From positions 62,001 to 126,000 of the forward strand of contig NZ_JRPE02000001.1 of NCBI RefSeq assembly GCF_000765825.2: 64,000 nt of DNA, read 5' to 3'. Below, piece after piece: positions 27,338 to 37,009 of this stretch. The notes beneath the pieces are model-generated. The model made no database searches. It was given only the letters and a program-made list of their open reading frames with translations, and had not been told where the DNA came from. The position numbers and the translations under genes are program-made. Position 1 is the stretch's first letter, and every line of letters starts with the position of its first letter. The DNA comes from Helicobacter magdeburgensis (GTDB lineage Bacteria; Campylobacterota; Campylobacteria; Campylobacterales; Helicobacteraceae).

Positions 27338-29074
27338 ATGTTAAGAACTCATTTGTGTGCAGAATTAAATGAAAAACATATTGGCAAAGAAGTGCAAGTA
27401 TGTGGCTGGTGTAATACTTACCGCGACCACGGCGGCGTAATTTTTATTGACTTGCGTGATAAAAGTGGGATTATCCAGCTTGTGTGCGACCCTAATAGTC
27501 AGGCTCATAGCATTGCTTCAAGTGTGCGTGATGAATATGTGCTTATCGCTAAAGGGAAAATCCGTGCTCGTGGTGAAGGGCTAGAAAATCCAAAGCTCAA
27601 AACGGGAATGATTGAAGTCGTGCTTGAAAGCCTAGTGATTGAAAATAAATCGCCCACACCTCCCATTGCCATTGGCGATGAAAGTGTGAATGAAGAGCTA
27701 AGGCTAAAATATCGCTATTTAGATTTACGCTCTCCTAAAGCCTATAATATTTTTAAAATCCGCTCCGATGCGGCAATCGCAGCAAGGAATAGCTTACAAA
27801 AAATGGGCTTTCTTGAAGTGGAGACACCCGTTCTCACAAAGGCTACACCAGAGGGAGCAAGGGACTATCTCGTGCCTTCTCGTGTGCATTCTGGTGAGTT
27901 TTATGCCCTACCTCAAAGCCCACAGCTTTTTAAACAGCTGCTAATGATGAGTGGCTTTGATAAATATTTTCAAATCGCAAAGTGCTTTAGAGATGAAGAC
28001 TTGCGTGCGGATAGACAGCCGGAATTTACACAAATTGACATTGAGATGAGTTTTTGTGAGCAAAATGACATCATTACTATGGCGGAGACATTATTGCAGG
28101 ATATTTTTGCAGCCTGTGGTGAGAGCATTGAAGTGCCTTTTATGCGTATGCCTTACACCCAAGCAATGGAATCTTATGGAAGCGATAAGCCAGATTTACG
28201 CTTTGAAATGCCCCTTGTGGAAGTTGGCGATTTATTTTTAGATTCTAATAATGAGATATTTAAAAATATCGCTCAAGATTCTAAAAATAATCGCTTTAAG
28301 GCACTTTGTGTCAAAGGTGGAGATAGCTTTTTTACACGCAAAAGTTTGGGCGAGGCAGAAGAGTTTGTGCGGAAGTTTGGGGCTAAAGGTTTGGCATATA
28401 TTCAAGTGAAAGAAAACGAATTGAAAGGTCCGCTTGTGAAATTTATTTCAGAATCTGCTATGAGTGAGCTTATCTCACGCGTGGGGGCGGAGCCTAATGA
28501 CATTATTTTCTTTGGTGCTGGGGCGAAAAAAGTCGTGTGGGATTATATGGGGCGGTTGCGACTAAAAATCGCTATGGATATGAATCTTATTGATGAGAAT
28601 ATGCGGAAGTTTTTGTGGGTGGTGGATTTCCCAATGTTTGAAAAAGAAGATGGCAGGGTAAAAGCCCTGCACCATCCTTTCACAATGCCAAAAGATTTAG
28701 ACAAAGATGATGTTGAAGAGATAGAATCTATTGCCTATGATGTGGTGCTAAATGGCATTGAACTCGGCGGTGGGAGCATTAGAATCCATAAAGATAGCAT
28801 TCAAAAACGCGTGTTTGAGCTACTTGGGATTAGCAATGATGAAGCACAAGATAAGTTGGGATTCTTGCTTGAAGCCCTAAGCTTTGGAGCGCCACCTCAC
28901 GGGGGGATTGCCATAGGTTTTGATAGACTTATTATGCTTTTGGCTAAAACACAGAGTATCCGCGATGTGATAGCCTTCCCTAAAACACAAAAGGCTACTT
29001 GTCCGCTTACTCTCGCTCCAAGTGCGGTAAGCGATGAACAGCTAAGAGAACTTCATATCCGCCTTAAAAGCTAG
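27338..29074 (+). CDS. aspS: Aspartyl-tRNA synthetase
   Basis: A 578-residue bacterial-type class IIb synthetase: N-terminal OB anticodon-binding domain ([20 protein letters not shown]), the catalytic core with motif 2 ([20 protein letters not shown] followed by TQIDIEMSF), the bacterial GAD insertion domain in the middle, and motif 3 ([14 protein letters not shown]). In epsilonproteobacteria, where tRNA-Asn is often made by amidation, AspRS is commonly non-discriminating; the sequence alone does not settle that. It is 31 bp after cheV. Confidence 0.96.
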   Translation: MLRTHLCAELNEKHIGKEVQVCGWCNTYRDHGGVIFIDLRDKSGIIQLVCDPNSQAHSIASSVRDEYVLIAKGKIRARGEGLENPKLKTGMIEVVLESLVIENKSPTPPIAIGDESVNEELRLKYRYLDLRSPKAYNIFKIRSDAAIAARNSLQKMGFLEVETPVLTKATPEGARDYLVPSRVHSGEFYALPQSPQLFKQLLMMSGFDKYFQIAKCFRDEDLRADRQPEFTQIDIEMSFCEQNDIITMAETLLQDIFAACGESIEVPFMRMPYTQAMESYGSDKPDLRFEMPLVEVGDLFLDSNNEIFKNIAQDSKNNRFKALCVKGGDSFFTRKSLGEAEEFVRKFGAKGLAYIQVKENELKGPLVKFISESAMSELISRVGAEPNDIIFFGAGAKKVVWDYMGRLRLKIAMDMNLIDENMRKFLWVVDFPMFEKEDGRVKALHHPFTMPKDLDKDDVEEIESIAYDVVLNGIELGGGSIRIHKDSIQKRVFELLGISNDEAQDKLGFLLEALSFGAPPHGGIAIGFDRLIMLLAKTQSIRDVIAFPKTQKATCPLTLAPSAVSDEQLRELHIRLKS

Positions 29075-29078
29075 AATC

Positions 29079-29711
29079 TTGGAAACTAACACACCAAAAC
29101 ATAAAGGGAATGAAGTAGATTCTCATAACAGCATAAAAAACAAAGGAAGAATCTTTTCCCTGCCCTTTCTCTTTGTGCTTTATGCGGCACTCTGCATTCT
29201 TGGCATTTTAGCTTGGCGATATTTCATTACACAAACGCCACTTTTTGAACACACTTATTTAGAGCTTATGTCAAGGGGCATTATCCTTGTTTCTTATCTT
29301 TTTGTTGTGAATCTTCCTGCGTTTTTTCTTGTATTTATCCCCACATTGCGACAAAACCTTATTGTTTTTGGTGTATGCCTTGCCCTTGTTGTTGCCTTTT
29401 CTCTCACAGGGCTACCTGCTACCCTATATTTAAGCAATCAAATTTTTATGATTCCTTGGTTTGTGATATGGGAAAGCTTTGTTATAGTAAGTATTGTGTG
29501 TAATACCTTTTTCCGCAATATATCCAAGCTTAATGTATCCCTTGTGCTAGTTTCAAGCCTTAAAATCATTTTTGGCTTTTGCCTTGGCGTTGTATTTTTT
29601 ATATTTTGTGTGGCATTTCAAATCTCTATCTTTGAAAAATACGACTTCACTGGCAAAAACTATGGGATACCATCTCATAAAAAAGTTCTCTTTCAAGACT
29701 TAGGATTTTAG
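29079..29711 (+). CDS. Multi-pass hypothetical membrane protein
   Basis: A 210-residue protein with a polar N-tail and about five hydrophobic segments (PFLFVLYAALCILGILAW, GIILVSYLFVVNLPAFFLVF, LIVFGVCLALVVAFSL, FMIPWFVIWESFVIVSIVC, IIFGFCLGVVFFIFCVAF). The start is read as TTG at 29079, four bases after the aspS stop, but no strong RBS is seen there, so the true start is uncertain. No family recognised. Its 3' end is convergent with hemC. Confidence 0.6.
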   Translation: METNTPKHKGNEVDSHNSIKNKGRIFSLPFLFVLYAALCILGILAWRYFITQTPLFEHTYLELMSRGIILVSYLFVVNLPAFFLVFIPTLRQNLIVFGVCLALVVAFSLTGLPATLYLSNQIFMIPWFVIWESFVIVSIVCNTFFRNISKLNVSLVLVSSLKIIFGFCLGVVFFIFCVAFQISIFEKYDFTGKNYGIPSHKKVLFQDLGF

Positions 29712-29723
29712 AATCTAAAATCC
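29703..29723. terminator. Palindromic hairpin between convergent genes
   Basis: GGATTTTA and TAAAATCC flank GAATC, giving an 8-bp perfect stem with a 5-base loop. It overlaps the stop of the membrane protein gene and lies 6 bp from the hemC stop. It could end transcription from both sides. The centre is AGAATCT, the over-represented heptamer of this window. Confidence 0.45.
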
Positions 29724-29729
29724 GCAAAA

Positions 29730-30701
29730 TCACGCAAATGCCATATCTCTTGCACGAGATAGAATCTCCTTAGCCCCTTTAGCAATAAAGCTTTGAGCGA
29801 GATATTTGCCAAGAGATTCTGCCTTTGCCTTGTCTTCTTCTAACATAGAATCTTCCAAACTCTCCTGCAATATTTCCTGCCCACTTGGCAATCCCACCAT
29901 AGCCCTAAGCCTTAAAATCCCATTTTCATACACCGCTTGCACGCCTATTGGCACTTGACAGCCACCCTCAAGCTCTCGCACAAAGGAGCGTTCAGCACTT
30001 ACGCATAACACACTTCTCTTATGTGTAAGCCTTGAGATAGTCTCAAAATATGGGCTATCCTTTCTCATCTCAATACCCAAAGCCCCCTGTCCCATAGCAG
30101 GTATCATAAAATCCAAAGGCACAATATGGCAAATCCCCATATCATTATTTTCCACATCAATGCCTAGCCGCTTCACACCCGCTTGAGCTAAGATAATCGC
30201 GTCAAACACGCCATTTTTTAGCTTTTCTAAACGCGTTTGTATATTCCCACGCAAACTTAGCGTATCCAAATCCGCACGAAAAGCTTTAATCTGCATAGAG
30301 CGGCGAAGTGAAGTTGTCCCCACCCTAGCACCTTGCGGCAAAGATTCTAAACTCTCATATTTCATACTTAAAAAACAATCCCTGCAATCCTCTCGCTCTG
30401 TAATTGCCGCCAAATCAAGCAAGGGCAGAATCTCCACAGGCACATCTTTTAAACTATGCACAGCTAAATCAATCTCTTTATTCAAAAGCTTTTGTTCTAG
30501 CTCCTTTGTGAAAAGCCCCTTGCCACCGATTTTTGCCAAAGGCACATCAAGAATCTTATCGCCTTGCGTTTTGATAATTTTAAGCTCTGAATCTAGCCCA
30601 CATTCATCTTTCAAGCAATTTTTCACATATTGTGCTTGCCACAATGCCAACGCACTTCCGCGTGTGCCGATGATAAGTTTTCTATCCGCAACATTTTGCA
30701 T
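29730..30701 (-). CDS. hemC: Porphobilinogen deaminase (hydroxymethylbilane synthase)
   Basis: A 323-residue cytosolic enzyme joining four porphobilinogens into hydroxymethylbilane for haem. Seen are [57 protein letters not shown] and the cofactor-binding cysteine in [14 protein letters not shown], which carries the dipyrromethane. It lies 10 bp after proS in a minus-strand run hisD / DUF2018 / HP0241-like / ispB / hemA / proS / hemC. Confidence 0.96.
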   Translation of the reverse strand: MQNVADRKLIIGTRGSALALWQAQYVKNCLKDECGLDSELKIIKTQGDKILDVPLAKIGGKGLFTKELEQKLLNKEIDLAVHSLKDVPVEILPLLDLAAITEREDCRDCFLSMKYESLESLPQGARVGTTSLRRSMQIKAFRADLDTLSLRGNIQTRLEKLKNGVFDAIILAQAGVKRLGIDVENNDMGICHIVPLDFMIPAMGQGALGIEMRKDSPYFETISRLTHKRSVLCVSAERSFVRELEGGCQVPIGVQAVYENGILRLRAMVGLPSGQEILQESLEDSMLEEDKAKAESLGKYLAQSFIAKGAKEILSRARDMAFA

Positions 30702-30711
30702 TTTTACCCCC

Positions 30712-32481
30712 TTAGCTATTCCGCCCTAGAATCCCAAGCAGATTTTCAAGTATGTTTTCATCGCATTGAATTTCAAACTTTTCTAACCCCTCACGCTTAA
30801 TAAGCTCTAATCGTCCCTCATTTAAGCCCTTGCCCACAATCAAAGCAAATGAAAATCCAAGTAATTCAAAGTCTTTCATCTTTACCCCAAATCGCTCATC
30901 TCTATCATCAAGCAAAACATCTATGCCCCTAGCCTTGCACTCTTCATAGATTTTTGTAGCAAACTCACTTTGTGCTATGTCTTTGACATTTGAAATAATA
31001 ATGGCTAAATCAAAAACCTTAACTTCTTTTCCCCACACACAGCCTAGCTCATCGCTTTTTTGCTCCAAAATTGCCGGTAAGATTCTAGATACGCCAAAGC
31101 CATAGCACCCCATAATCAAATCCTGTGCCTTGCCGTCCTTATCCAAAAATTGTGCGTTCATCGCGTGAGAATACTTCGTGCCAAGCTTAAAAATATGCCC
31201 TACTTCAATACCCTTTGTGTAATACAACTCCCCATTACATTTAGGACACAAATCCCCCTCTTGTGTTTGAGCTAAGTCTGCAAAACTAAGATTCTCAAAT
31301 GTGTCTAAATCCACACCCACAAAGTGATAATCCTTTTCATTCGCTCCACAAATAAGCCCTTTAGCTTCTCTTAAACTCTCATCAAAATAAATATGCCGAC
31401 TTTGCGTGATATGCCCCAAGCCATAAGGTCCTATAAATCCAGCCTCCAAGCCACTCTCTCTTAGCTCACAAGATTCTGCATCTTCTAGGCTTAAAAAGGA
31501 GCTATCCACACGATTAATGGTGTTGAGTAATTTTGTCTCTTCAATCTCATCATCACCCCGCACAAAGCTATACACAAGCTCAAAGCTCCCATCAGCCCTT
31601 AACGCCTTTTTCACAACAGCTTTTAAAAGATAGAATCTATCTACTTTAAAAAACTCGCTTAAAGATTCTATGCTTTTCACATTTGGCGTGTAGAACCTTG
31701 CAAACTCCGCTTTTGGCGGATTCTTATCATATTTTAGCTCACTTGGACGCGGAGAGGTTCGCAAAGCCCTTGAGCTTATCTCAATATTTGCCCCATACTC
31801 GCAGTTTTTACACACTACAATCGTATCTTCCCCACAAGGAGCTAGCACCATAAATTCCTTGCTCCCACTCCCACCAATCGCCCCAGAATCCGCCTCTACA
31901 ATTTTAAAATCCACACCTATGCGTTCTAAGATTCTTTTATAAGTTTGCTCCATTACATCAAACTCTCTATCCAAATCTTCAAAGCTACTATGGAAACTAT
32001 ATCCATCTTTCATAATAAACTCACGCCCACGCATAAGCCCAAAACGCGGACGCACTTCATCGCGGAACTTTGTATGAATTTGATAGAGATGAATGGGGAG
32101 TTGCTTATAGCTTTTCACACCATTTTTAGCAATGAAAGTTACCACCTCTTCGTGCGTAGGTCCCAGCACAAATTCATTCTCTTTCCTATCCACAAAACGC
32201 AAAAGCTCCCGCCCATACTTCTCATATCGCCCAGATTCACGCCATAAATCCGCAGGGGTAACAAAACCCATTAGAATCTCCTGTGCATTTGTCTTATCCA
32301 TTTCTTCTTTGATGATGGAACGCACCTTATCAAGGAGCTTTTTTCCAAGCGGCAAAAAGTTATAAATCCCACTGCCAACCTGCTGAATAAATCCACCTCG
32401 CACAAGGTATTGATGACTTTTTAGCAGGGCATCTTTTGGGGCTTCTTTTAAGGTATTAACAAAAAGCTGTGAAAATCTCAT
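30712..32481 (-). CDS. proS: Prolyl-tRNA synthetase
   Basis: A 589-residue bacterial-type ProRS. I set the start at [15 protein letters not shown] (32481), because AAGGAAG lies ahead and its ATGA overlaps the hemA stop. Features: [20 protein letters not shown], motif 2 [20 protein letters not shown] followed by [10 protein letters not shown], a central editing insertion domain (about 230-400), motif 3 [20 protein letters not shown], and the C-terminal anticodon-binding domain. The insertion domain removes wrongly attached alanine. Full length. Confidence 0.95.
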   Translation of the reverse strand: MRFSQLFVNTLKEAPKDALLKSHQYLVRGGFIQQVGSGIYNFLPLGKKLLDKVRSIIKEEMDKTNAQEILMGFVTPADLWRESGRYEKYGRELLRFVDRKENEFVLGPTHEEVVTFIAKNGVKSYKQLPIHLYQIHTKFRDEVRPRFGLMRGREFIMKDGYSFHSSFEDLDREFDVMEQTYKRILERIGVDFKIVEADSGAIGGSGSKEFMVLAPCGEDTIVVCKNCEYGANIEISSRALRTSPRPSELKYDKNPPKAEFARFYTPNVKSIESLSEFFKVDRFYLLKAVVKKALRADGSFELVYSFVRGDDEIEETKLLNTINRVDSSFLSLEDAESCELRESGLEAGFIGPYGLGHITQSRHIYFDESLREAKGLICGANEKDYHFVGVDLDTFENLSFADLAQTQEGDLCPKCNGELYYTKGIEVGHIFKLGTKYSHAMNAQFLDKDGKAQDLIMGCYGFGVSRILPAILEQKSDELGCVWGKEVKVFDLAIIISNVKDIAQSEFATKIYEECKARGIDVLLDDRDERFGVKMKDFELLGFSFALIVGKGLNEGRLELIKREGLEKFEIQCDENILENLLGILGRNS

Positions 32482-33824
32482 ATATCTTCCTTTACAATTG
32501 TGGTGTCTTTTTCGCATTTGTAGTTACTTAGCATAACAACTTCATCGCCAATATCAAACATACTTTTCATCGCTTCAATGATGGGATCGCCCTGATGACT
32601 TTCACTCGCCTGTCTTAGTCTCATCGTGGGATTATGCAAAAAGCTATTAAACGCCCCGTGCAGAATCTTTTCTACATTTTGACGATACTCACTTGGTAAA
32701 AATCCTTTCTTAATCGCCCTATCAAGCTCTTTAAGTGAAGATTGCTTGGCTAAATAGCGGATATGCTTGATTATAGGTTCAACACTCAAAGTCTGCAACC
32801 AAGTAAAAAAATCTCTCGTATAAGATTCTAAAATCTTATGCGCTTCTTTAGCACTCTCATCACGCGCACCCTTATGTTCTTTGATAATCTCTTGTAAATC
32901 ATCAACGCAAAAAATCTCCAAATCCGCCATTTTTACAGATTCTATATCACGCGGCAGGGCTAAGTCAAACCATAAACGCTTGACTTGACTAGATTTTACC
33001 ATATCTGCTTTGATAACACACTCTGTCGCACTTGTGGCACTAAAAAGCAAAGTAAAGTTATTGAGAATCTCTGCGAGATTCTCAAAAGATTCTATATTGA
33101 CATTCTTAGAATCTAACTCTCCAGCAAGATTGTAAGCGTTTTGCTTTGTGCGGGAAAGCAGTGTGATTTTTGCTCCGGCATTTAATAAATGCTTACACAC
33201 AAGGCGTCCCATTTCCCCACTGCCAATGACTAGGGCGTGAGTAGAATCTAGATTCTGCCCCACTTGCTTAAGCTTATGCTCTGCCATACGCACCGCTGTG
33301 GAAGCCACCGACACACTATGGGCTGAAATATCCGTCTCCTGCCGCACATTTGCCGCACATTTAAAGGCAAAGTGCATTAAACGCGTCATATCCTTACCAC
33401 ATAGTTTGTTGTCAAAAGAGAGTTTATAGGCATTTTTGAGCTGCCCTGTAATCTGCGTTTCACCCACCACGAGGCTATCAAGGCTTGAAGCCACACCAAA
33501 AATATGATAAATCGCATATTCATTTAAACGCACAATCGCATTTTGCTCTATGAGTATAGAATCTAAGCCTGTGTATTTTGCTAAAGTAGCGTATATGTGG
33601 CTTCTAGCTATTTTCCTATCATACATACTCACATAAATTTCAATGCGATTACAAGTGCAAAGCAAAATGCTTTCACTTATGCTTTCACTTTCATTTATTT
33701 CTTGTAAAAAGGGCAGAATCTTAGCTTGAGTGATGTTGAGCTTTTCACGCATAGCAATATCTGTATTTTTATGTGAAAAACTTATAACCATATATTGCGT
33801 TTTTTGTTCTTCTTGTCTTTGCAT
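32478..33824 (-). CDS. hemA: Glutamyl-tRNA reductase
   Basis: A 448-residue protein from the ATG at 33824 (preceded by AGGGGTGG); the frame is open to 33857 but would overlap ispB. The active-site cysteine is in ESILLCTCNRIEIYVS. Other segments are FGVASSLDSLVVGETQITGQ, ALVIGSGEMGRLVCKHLLNA (NADPH domain) and a C-terminal dimerisation helix. It reduces Glu-tRNA to glutamate-1-semialdehyde, the first step of C5 haem synthesis. It overlaps proS by 4 bp, which joins tRNA charging and haem genes in one unit. Its gene contains a perfect inverted pair of AGAATCT motifs at 33061-33085. Confidence 0.95.
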   Translation of the reverse strand: MQRQEEQKTQYMVISFSHKNTDIAMREKLNITQAKILPFLQEINESESISESILLCTCNRIEIYVSMYDRKIARSHIYATLAKYTGLDSILIEQNAIVRLNEYAIYHIFGVASSLDSLVVGETQITGQLKNAYKLSFDNKLCGKDMTRLMHFAFKCAANVRQETDISAHSVSVASTAVRMAEHKLKQVGQNLDSTHALVIGSGEMGRLVCKHLLNAGAKITLLSRTKQNAYNLAGELDSKNVNIESFENLAEILNNFTLLFSATSATECVIKADMVKSSQVKRLWFDLALPRDIESVKMADLEIFCVDDLQEIIKEHKGARDESAKEAHKILESYTRDFFTWLQTLSVEPIIKHIRYLAKQSSLKELDRAIKKGFLPSEYRQNVEKILHGAFNSFLHNPTMRLRQASESHQGDPIIEAMKSMFDIGDEVVMLSNYKCEKDTTIVKEDI

Positions 33825-33840
33825 ATCCACCCCTACACCC

Positions 33841-34755
33841 TTAAAATGTCCGCTCAATCATCTGCGTGATAATCTCTTGTAGTTTGGCATTATTCTCATT
33901 TGCCACAGCCATAAAGGCTTTGTTGGCATATACTTTTGCTTCATCTATGCTTTGAGAGATCGCATTGTGTTTTTGCATTCGCACTTTTATCCAAATCTCT
34001 TGCTCTTCACTTAATTCTTTTGCCCACAAATTTTGCACGATCTCACGCTCATTTTCATCTAGCTTTTCATACATAAGCATAAGCGGTAGCGTTACCTTGC
34101 CTTCCTTAAAATCACTCATTGAAGGTTTGCCAAGCGTTTTAGAATCTTGTGTGAAGTCTAAAATATCATCAATAATTTGAAAGGCAATACCTAGATTTTC
34201 GCCATAGATTCTATATATATTTTTATTTAGCCCCTTGAGTATTGCTCCGCACTCCGCTGCTGCGACAATAAGAGCAGCAGTTTTGTTTCCACACATTTTA
34301 ATATAAGCTTGTTTGTCAGTATGGAATCTTGAAGCAAGTGAAACATCTTCAATCTCGCCAATGGATAGTCTCACCACCGCTGAAGAAACGCTTTGGGCTA
34401 ATCGCACATCAAGGCAACTTAGCTCATAAAACGCCTTAGAATACAGCACATCGCCTAGCATAATGGCATTTTTATTCCCAAAAAGAGCGTTGATTGATGG
34501 CTTTTGCCGCCGTGTTTGTGCCTCATCAATCACATCATCGTGCAAAAGCGAGGCACTTTGAATCATCTCTATTAACGCACACGCCCTTAAAGAATCTTCA
34601 CTCACACCGCTAATAGCGAGTAAAAGCTTACTTCTTAGCATTTTACCTTGACTAAGATGAGAGCTAAGATTCAGCACTTCATCATTGCCACATTCCTTGA
34701 TATACATATCAATATACGCCTTAATCCGCTCCAACGCAAATTCCAAGCCCATCAA
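33841..34755 (-). CDS. ispB: Polyprenyl (octaprenyl-type) diphosphate synthase
   Basis: A 304-residue trans-isoprenyl diphosphate synthase with the two aspartate-rich motifs LLHDDVIDEAQTRRQKPS and FQIIDDILDFTQDSKTLGKP, plus the KMLRSKLLLAISG basic region. It would extend farnesyl diphosphate to the chain used for menaquinone. Chain length cannot be read reliably from sequence; the HP0240 homologue is described as octaprenyl diphosphate synthase. It overlaps the upstream gene by 4 bp (ATGA) and lies 16 bp before the chosen hemA start. Confidence 0.93.
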   Translation of the reverse strand: MMGLEFALERIKAYIDMYIKECGNDEVLNLSSHLSQGKMLRSKLLLAISGVSEDSLRACALIEMIQSASLLHDDVIDEAQTRRQKPSINALFGNKNAIMLGDVLYSKAFYELSCLDVRLAQSVSSAVVRLSIGEIEDVSLASRFHTDKQAYIKMCGNKTAALIVAAAECGAILKGLNKNIYRIYGENLGIAFQIIDDILDFTQDSKTLGKPSMSDFKEGKVTLPLMLMYEKLDENEREIVQNLWAKELSEEQEIWIKVRMQKHNAISQSIDEAKVYANKAFMAVANENNAKLQEIITQMIERTF

Positions 34756-35198
34756 TCCACTCCTTGTGAAAGATTTTCATCAAGCACAGATACGCCAAGC
34801 CCCTCAATATACAGCTTCAAATGTGCCTTCTTATCAGCAAAATCTTTAAAATACAAAAGTAGCTGCGGATCGTCTTTAAGCGTATTATCGCCCCTAGCAA
34901 GCGGGATTCTAAAAGCATTGCGTTGATAGTCTTTATATAGCACAACTTGATGATTAAACTTATCATAGCGGATATGCAACACAAGCCCTTGATTTTTAAA
35001 CAATGTCCAGCGGAATTCTAGCTTTTTTTGCACATTGCCTAAGTCAAAATTCGCACTATACACCTGCTCCTTTTTAAGCTCAAGGCTCTTCTCCCAGCTC
35101 CATTGTGGAATCGCCCCATAAGCTTGTGCTATAAAAAACACAGCCCACAAAAATACAACATATACGGGTACGGGAAAGACAAACTTTACTTTATTCAT
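34752..35198 (-). CDS. Exported hypothetical protein (HP0241-like)
   Basis: A 148-residue protein with a signal-peptide-like N-terminus (KFVFPVPVYVVFLWAVFFIA, cleavage perhaps after AQA/YGA) and a beta-rich mature part (KLEFRWTLFKNQGLVLHIRY). No domain recognised. Its position between the DUF2018 and ispB genes equals H. pylori HP0241, from memory. It overlaps both neighbours: 8 bp with the DUF2018 gene and 4 bp with ispB. Confidence 0.7.
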   Translation of the reverse strand: MNKVKFVFPVPVYVVFLWAVFFIAQAYGAIPQWSWEKSLELKKEQVYSANFDLGNVQKKLEFRWTLFKNQGLVLHIRYDKFNHQVVLYKDYQRNAFRIPLARGDNTLKDDPQLLLYFKDFADKKAHLKLYIEGLGVSVLDENLSQGVD

Positions 35199-35457
35199 AA
35201 TTTCCCAATATAGTTGCCATAGAAGTTATTGCGAGATTCTGTTTGCTACTTTCTATCTCTTCTTTATGCGTCTCATCAAAATAATACGCCTTAAAGGCTT
35301 TATCTATATCTACACCCTTTTGCTCCAAAAGTGCCTCATACACCACCACGCGTTCTAATAACCGCTCTAATTCCAATCCAACTAAAGTAGGCGAAGCATT
35401 GCAAATAATCTCCTGCCACTTTTGTAATGGACTTCCCTCAAAAAACGCATCTTCCAT
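35191..35457 (-). CDS. DUF2018-family protein (HP0242-like)
   Basis: An 88-residue all-helical protein (SPLQKWQEIICNASPTLVGL, LERLLERVVVYEALLEQKG, HKEEIESSKQNLAITSMATI) matching the DUF2018 family in size and pattern. The H. pylori member HP0242 is known from structural work as a homodimer with a knotted, intertwined fold; its role in the cell is unknown. It lies 6 bp after hisD and overlaps the next gene. Confidence 0.82.
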   Translation of the reverse strand: MEDAFFEGSPLQKWQEIICNASPTLVGLELERLLERVVVYEALLEQKGVDIDKAFKAYYFDETHKEEIESSKQNLAITSMATILGNYE

Positions 35458-35463
35458 TCTGCC

Positions 35464-36765
35464 CTACTCCTTTATAGAATCCAGTCTTTTTAAAACTGCT
35501 TGTGCGTGGGCGTGGAGAGATTCACATTCTGCTAACATCGCACAAGATTCTCCCATTTGCTTTAACGCATTGCGTGAAAATGAGATAATAGAGCTTCTTT
35601 TCATAAAATGCTCCACACTCAAAGGAGAAAAGAATCTCGCACTACCACCCGTTGGCAGCGTATGGTTGGGACCGGCTAGATAATCGCCAATAGGCTCACT
35701 TGAATACTCCCCTAAAAATATTGCTCCAGCGTGTTTAATAAAGGGTAAAACTTCAAATGGAGCTTTAGTGAGAATCTCCAAATGTTCGGCCGCCAAGGCA
35801 TTAGCTATCTCTATGCTTTCATTTATATCACGCGTATGTATCAAAACGGAACGATTTTCAATGCTTTTTTTAGCAATCTTATAGCGAGGCATTGTAGGCA
35901 GAATCTCATCTATCTGTGCTTGGACCTTTTCAATCAAGCCCATATCATCGCTTATGAGAATGGAGCTTGCCATTTCATCGTGTTCAGCTTGAGAGAGTAA
36001 ATCATAAGCCACATATTGCGGGTTTGCACTCTTATCGGCGATTATGGCTATTTCACTAGGACCTGCCACCATATCAATATTGACTTCACCAAACACAAGC
36101 TTCTTCGCACAAGCAACAAAAATATTGCCCGGACCTGTGATAACATCTGCCTTTTTCACCCCATCAATCCCATACGCCATAAGCCCTATGGCACTTGCCC
36201 CGCCGACTTTATAAGATTCTGTAATGTTGCATAAATGCAAGGCTGCTAAAAGAAGTGGATTAAGCTCATTATATGGAGCAGGAGAACAAAGCACAATCTC
36301 CTTAACACCAGCAACAATAGCAGGGATTGCATTCATAAGCACAGAGCTTGGGTAGGCAGCCTTGCCACCGGGGATATATAGCCCTGCACGCTCCATAGGT
36401 GTAAGCTTGGATCCAAGCATAGTGCCATTTGGCTCACAATCAATCCAAGTTTGCTGTTTTTGCTTTTGATGAAAGGCGTAGATTCTATCATAGGCTAAAT
36501 GCAGAGCATTTTTTAAATCTTTTGGCAAATCATTATAAGCTTTGGCACACTGCGTTTGAGAGATTTGCAAATCCTGTAAGCTTTTTGCTTCCCACTTATC
36601 AAAACGAGCAATATGCCTTTGCAAAGCCCCAAAACCTTCATTTTTTATCTCTTCAAGGATACCTTGCACGATAGATGAAACCTCTCCCATATCCATCTTG
36701 CCACGCTCTAGAATCTTTGCAAACTCTTTATCAAACTCACAAATACGCGTATCAAGGATTTTCAT
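35464..36765 (-). CDS. hisD: Histidinol dehydrogenase
   Basis: A 433-residue enzyme. The start is set at MKILDTRICEFDKEFAK (36765), since GGGGAAAAG lies just ahead; the frame extends 21 codons further with a hydrophobic, unlikely tail. Signatures include ERAGLYIPGGKAAYPSSVLM, VDVI-like KKADVITGPGNIFVACAKK, IDMVAGPSEIAIIAD, SQAEHDEMASS and AGPNHTLPTGGSARFFSPLS, with zinc-binding Gln/His residues and catalytic Glu/His in AAEHLEI. It oxidises histidinol to histidine in the last two steps of the pathway. It is first in the run leading to hemC. Confidence 0.95.
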   Translation of the reverse strand: MKILDTRICEFDKEFAKILERGKMDMGEVSSIVQGILEEIKNEGFGALQRHIARFDKWEAKSLQDLQISQTQCAKAYNDLPKDLKNALHLAYDRIYAFHQKQKQQTWIDCEPNGTMLGSKLTPMERAGLYIPGGKAAYPSSVLMNAIPAIVAGVKEIVLCSPAPYNELNPLLLAALHLCNITESYKVGGASAIGLMAYGIDGVKKADVITGPGNIFVACAKKLVFGEVNIDMVAGPSEIAIIADKSANPQYVAYDLLSQAEHDEMASSILISDDMGLIEKVQAQIDEILPTMPRYKIAKKSIENRSVLIHTRDINESIEIANALAAEHLEILTKAPFEVLPFIKHAGAIFLGEYSSEPIGDYLAGPNHTLPTGGSARFFSPLSVEHFMKRSSIISFSRNALKQMGESCAMLAECESLHAHAQAVLKRLDSIKE

Positions 36766-36950
36766 TCTTTTCCCCACAATCAAAAAGTAAATGAGAATTA
36801 TATATAGCAACTCTAAACAAACGCCCACTTACTCAAGGGCTTATCAAACAAATTCTTAAATATTCATAGCTCAATTCTATTTTTATATAGGATTTAAGAT
36901 TTTGGAGTATTTGATCGTGTCAATCAACTCAATGTGGGAATTCAATCAGT

Positions 36951-36981
36951 TAAGATTCTAAGCACACAGCCCAGAATCTTA
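36951..36981 (-). terminator. Inverted AGATTCT/AGAATCT pair downstream of mqo
   Basis: TAAGATTCT (36951-36959) and AGAATCTTA (36973-36981) make a 9-bp perfect stem with a 13-base loop, 28 bp after the mqo stop. No T tract follows on the minus strand, so it may act as a weak terminator or an mRNA 3' end. Confidence 0.35.
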
Positions 36982-37009
36982 TATTTGTTAGGAAAGGCGG
37001 ATTTTAGGG

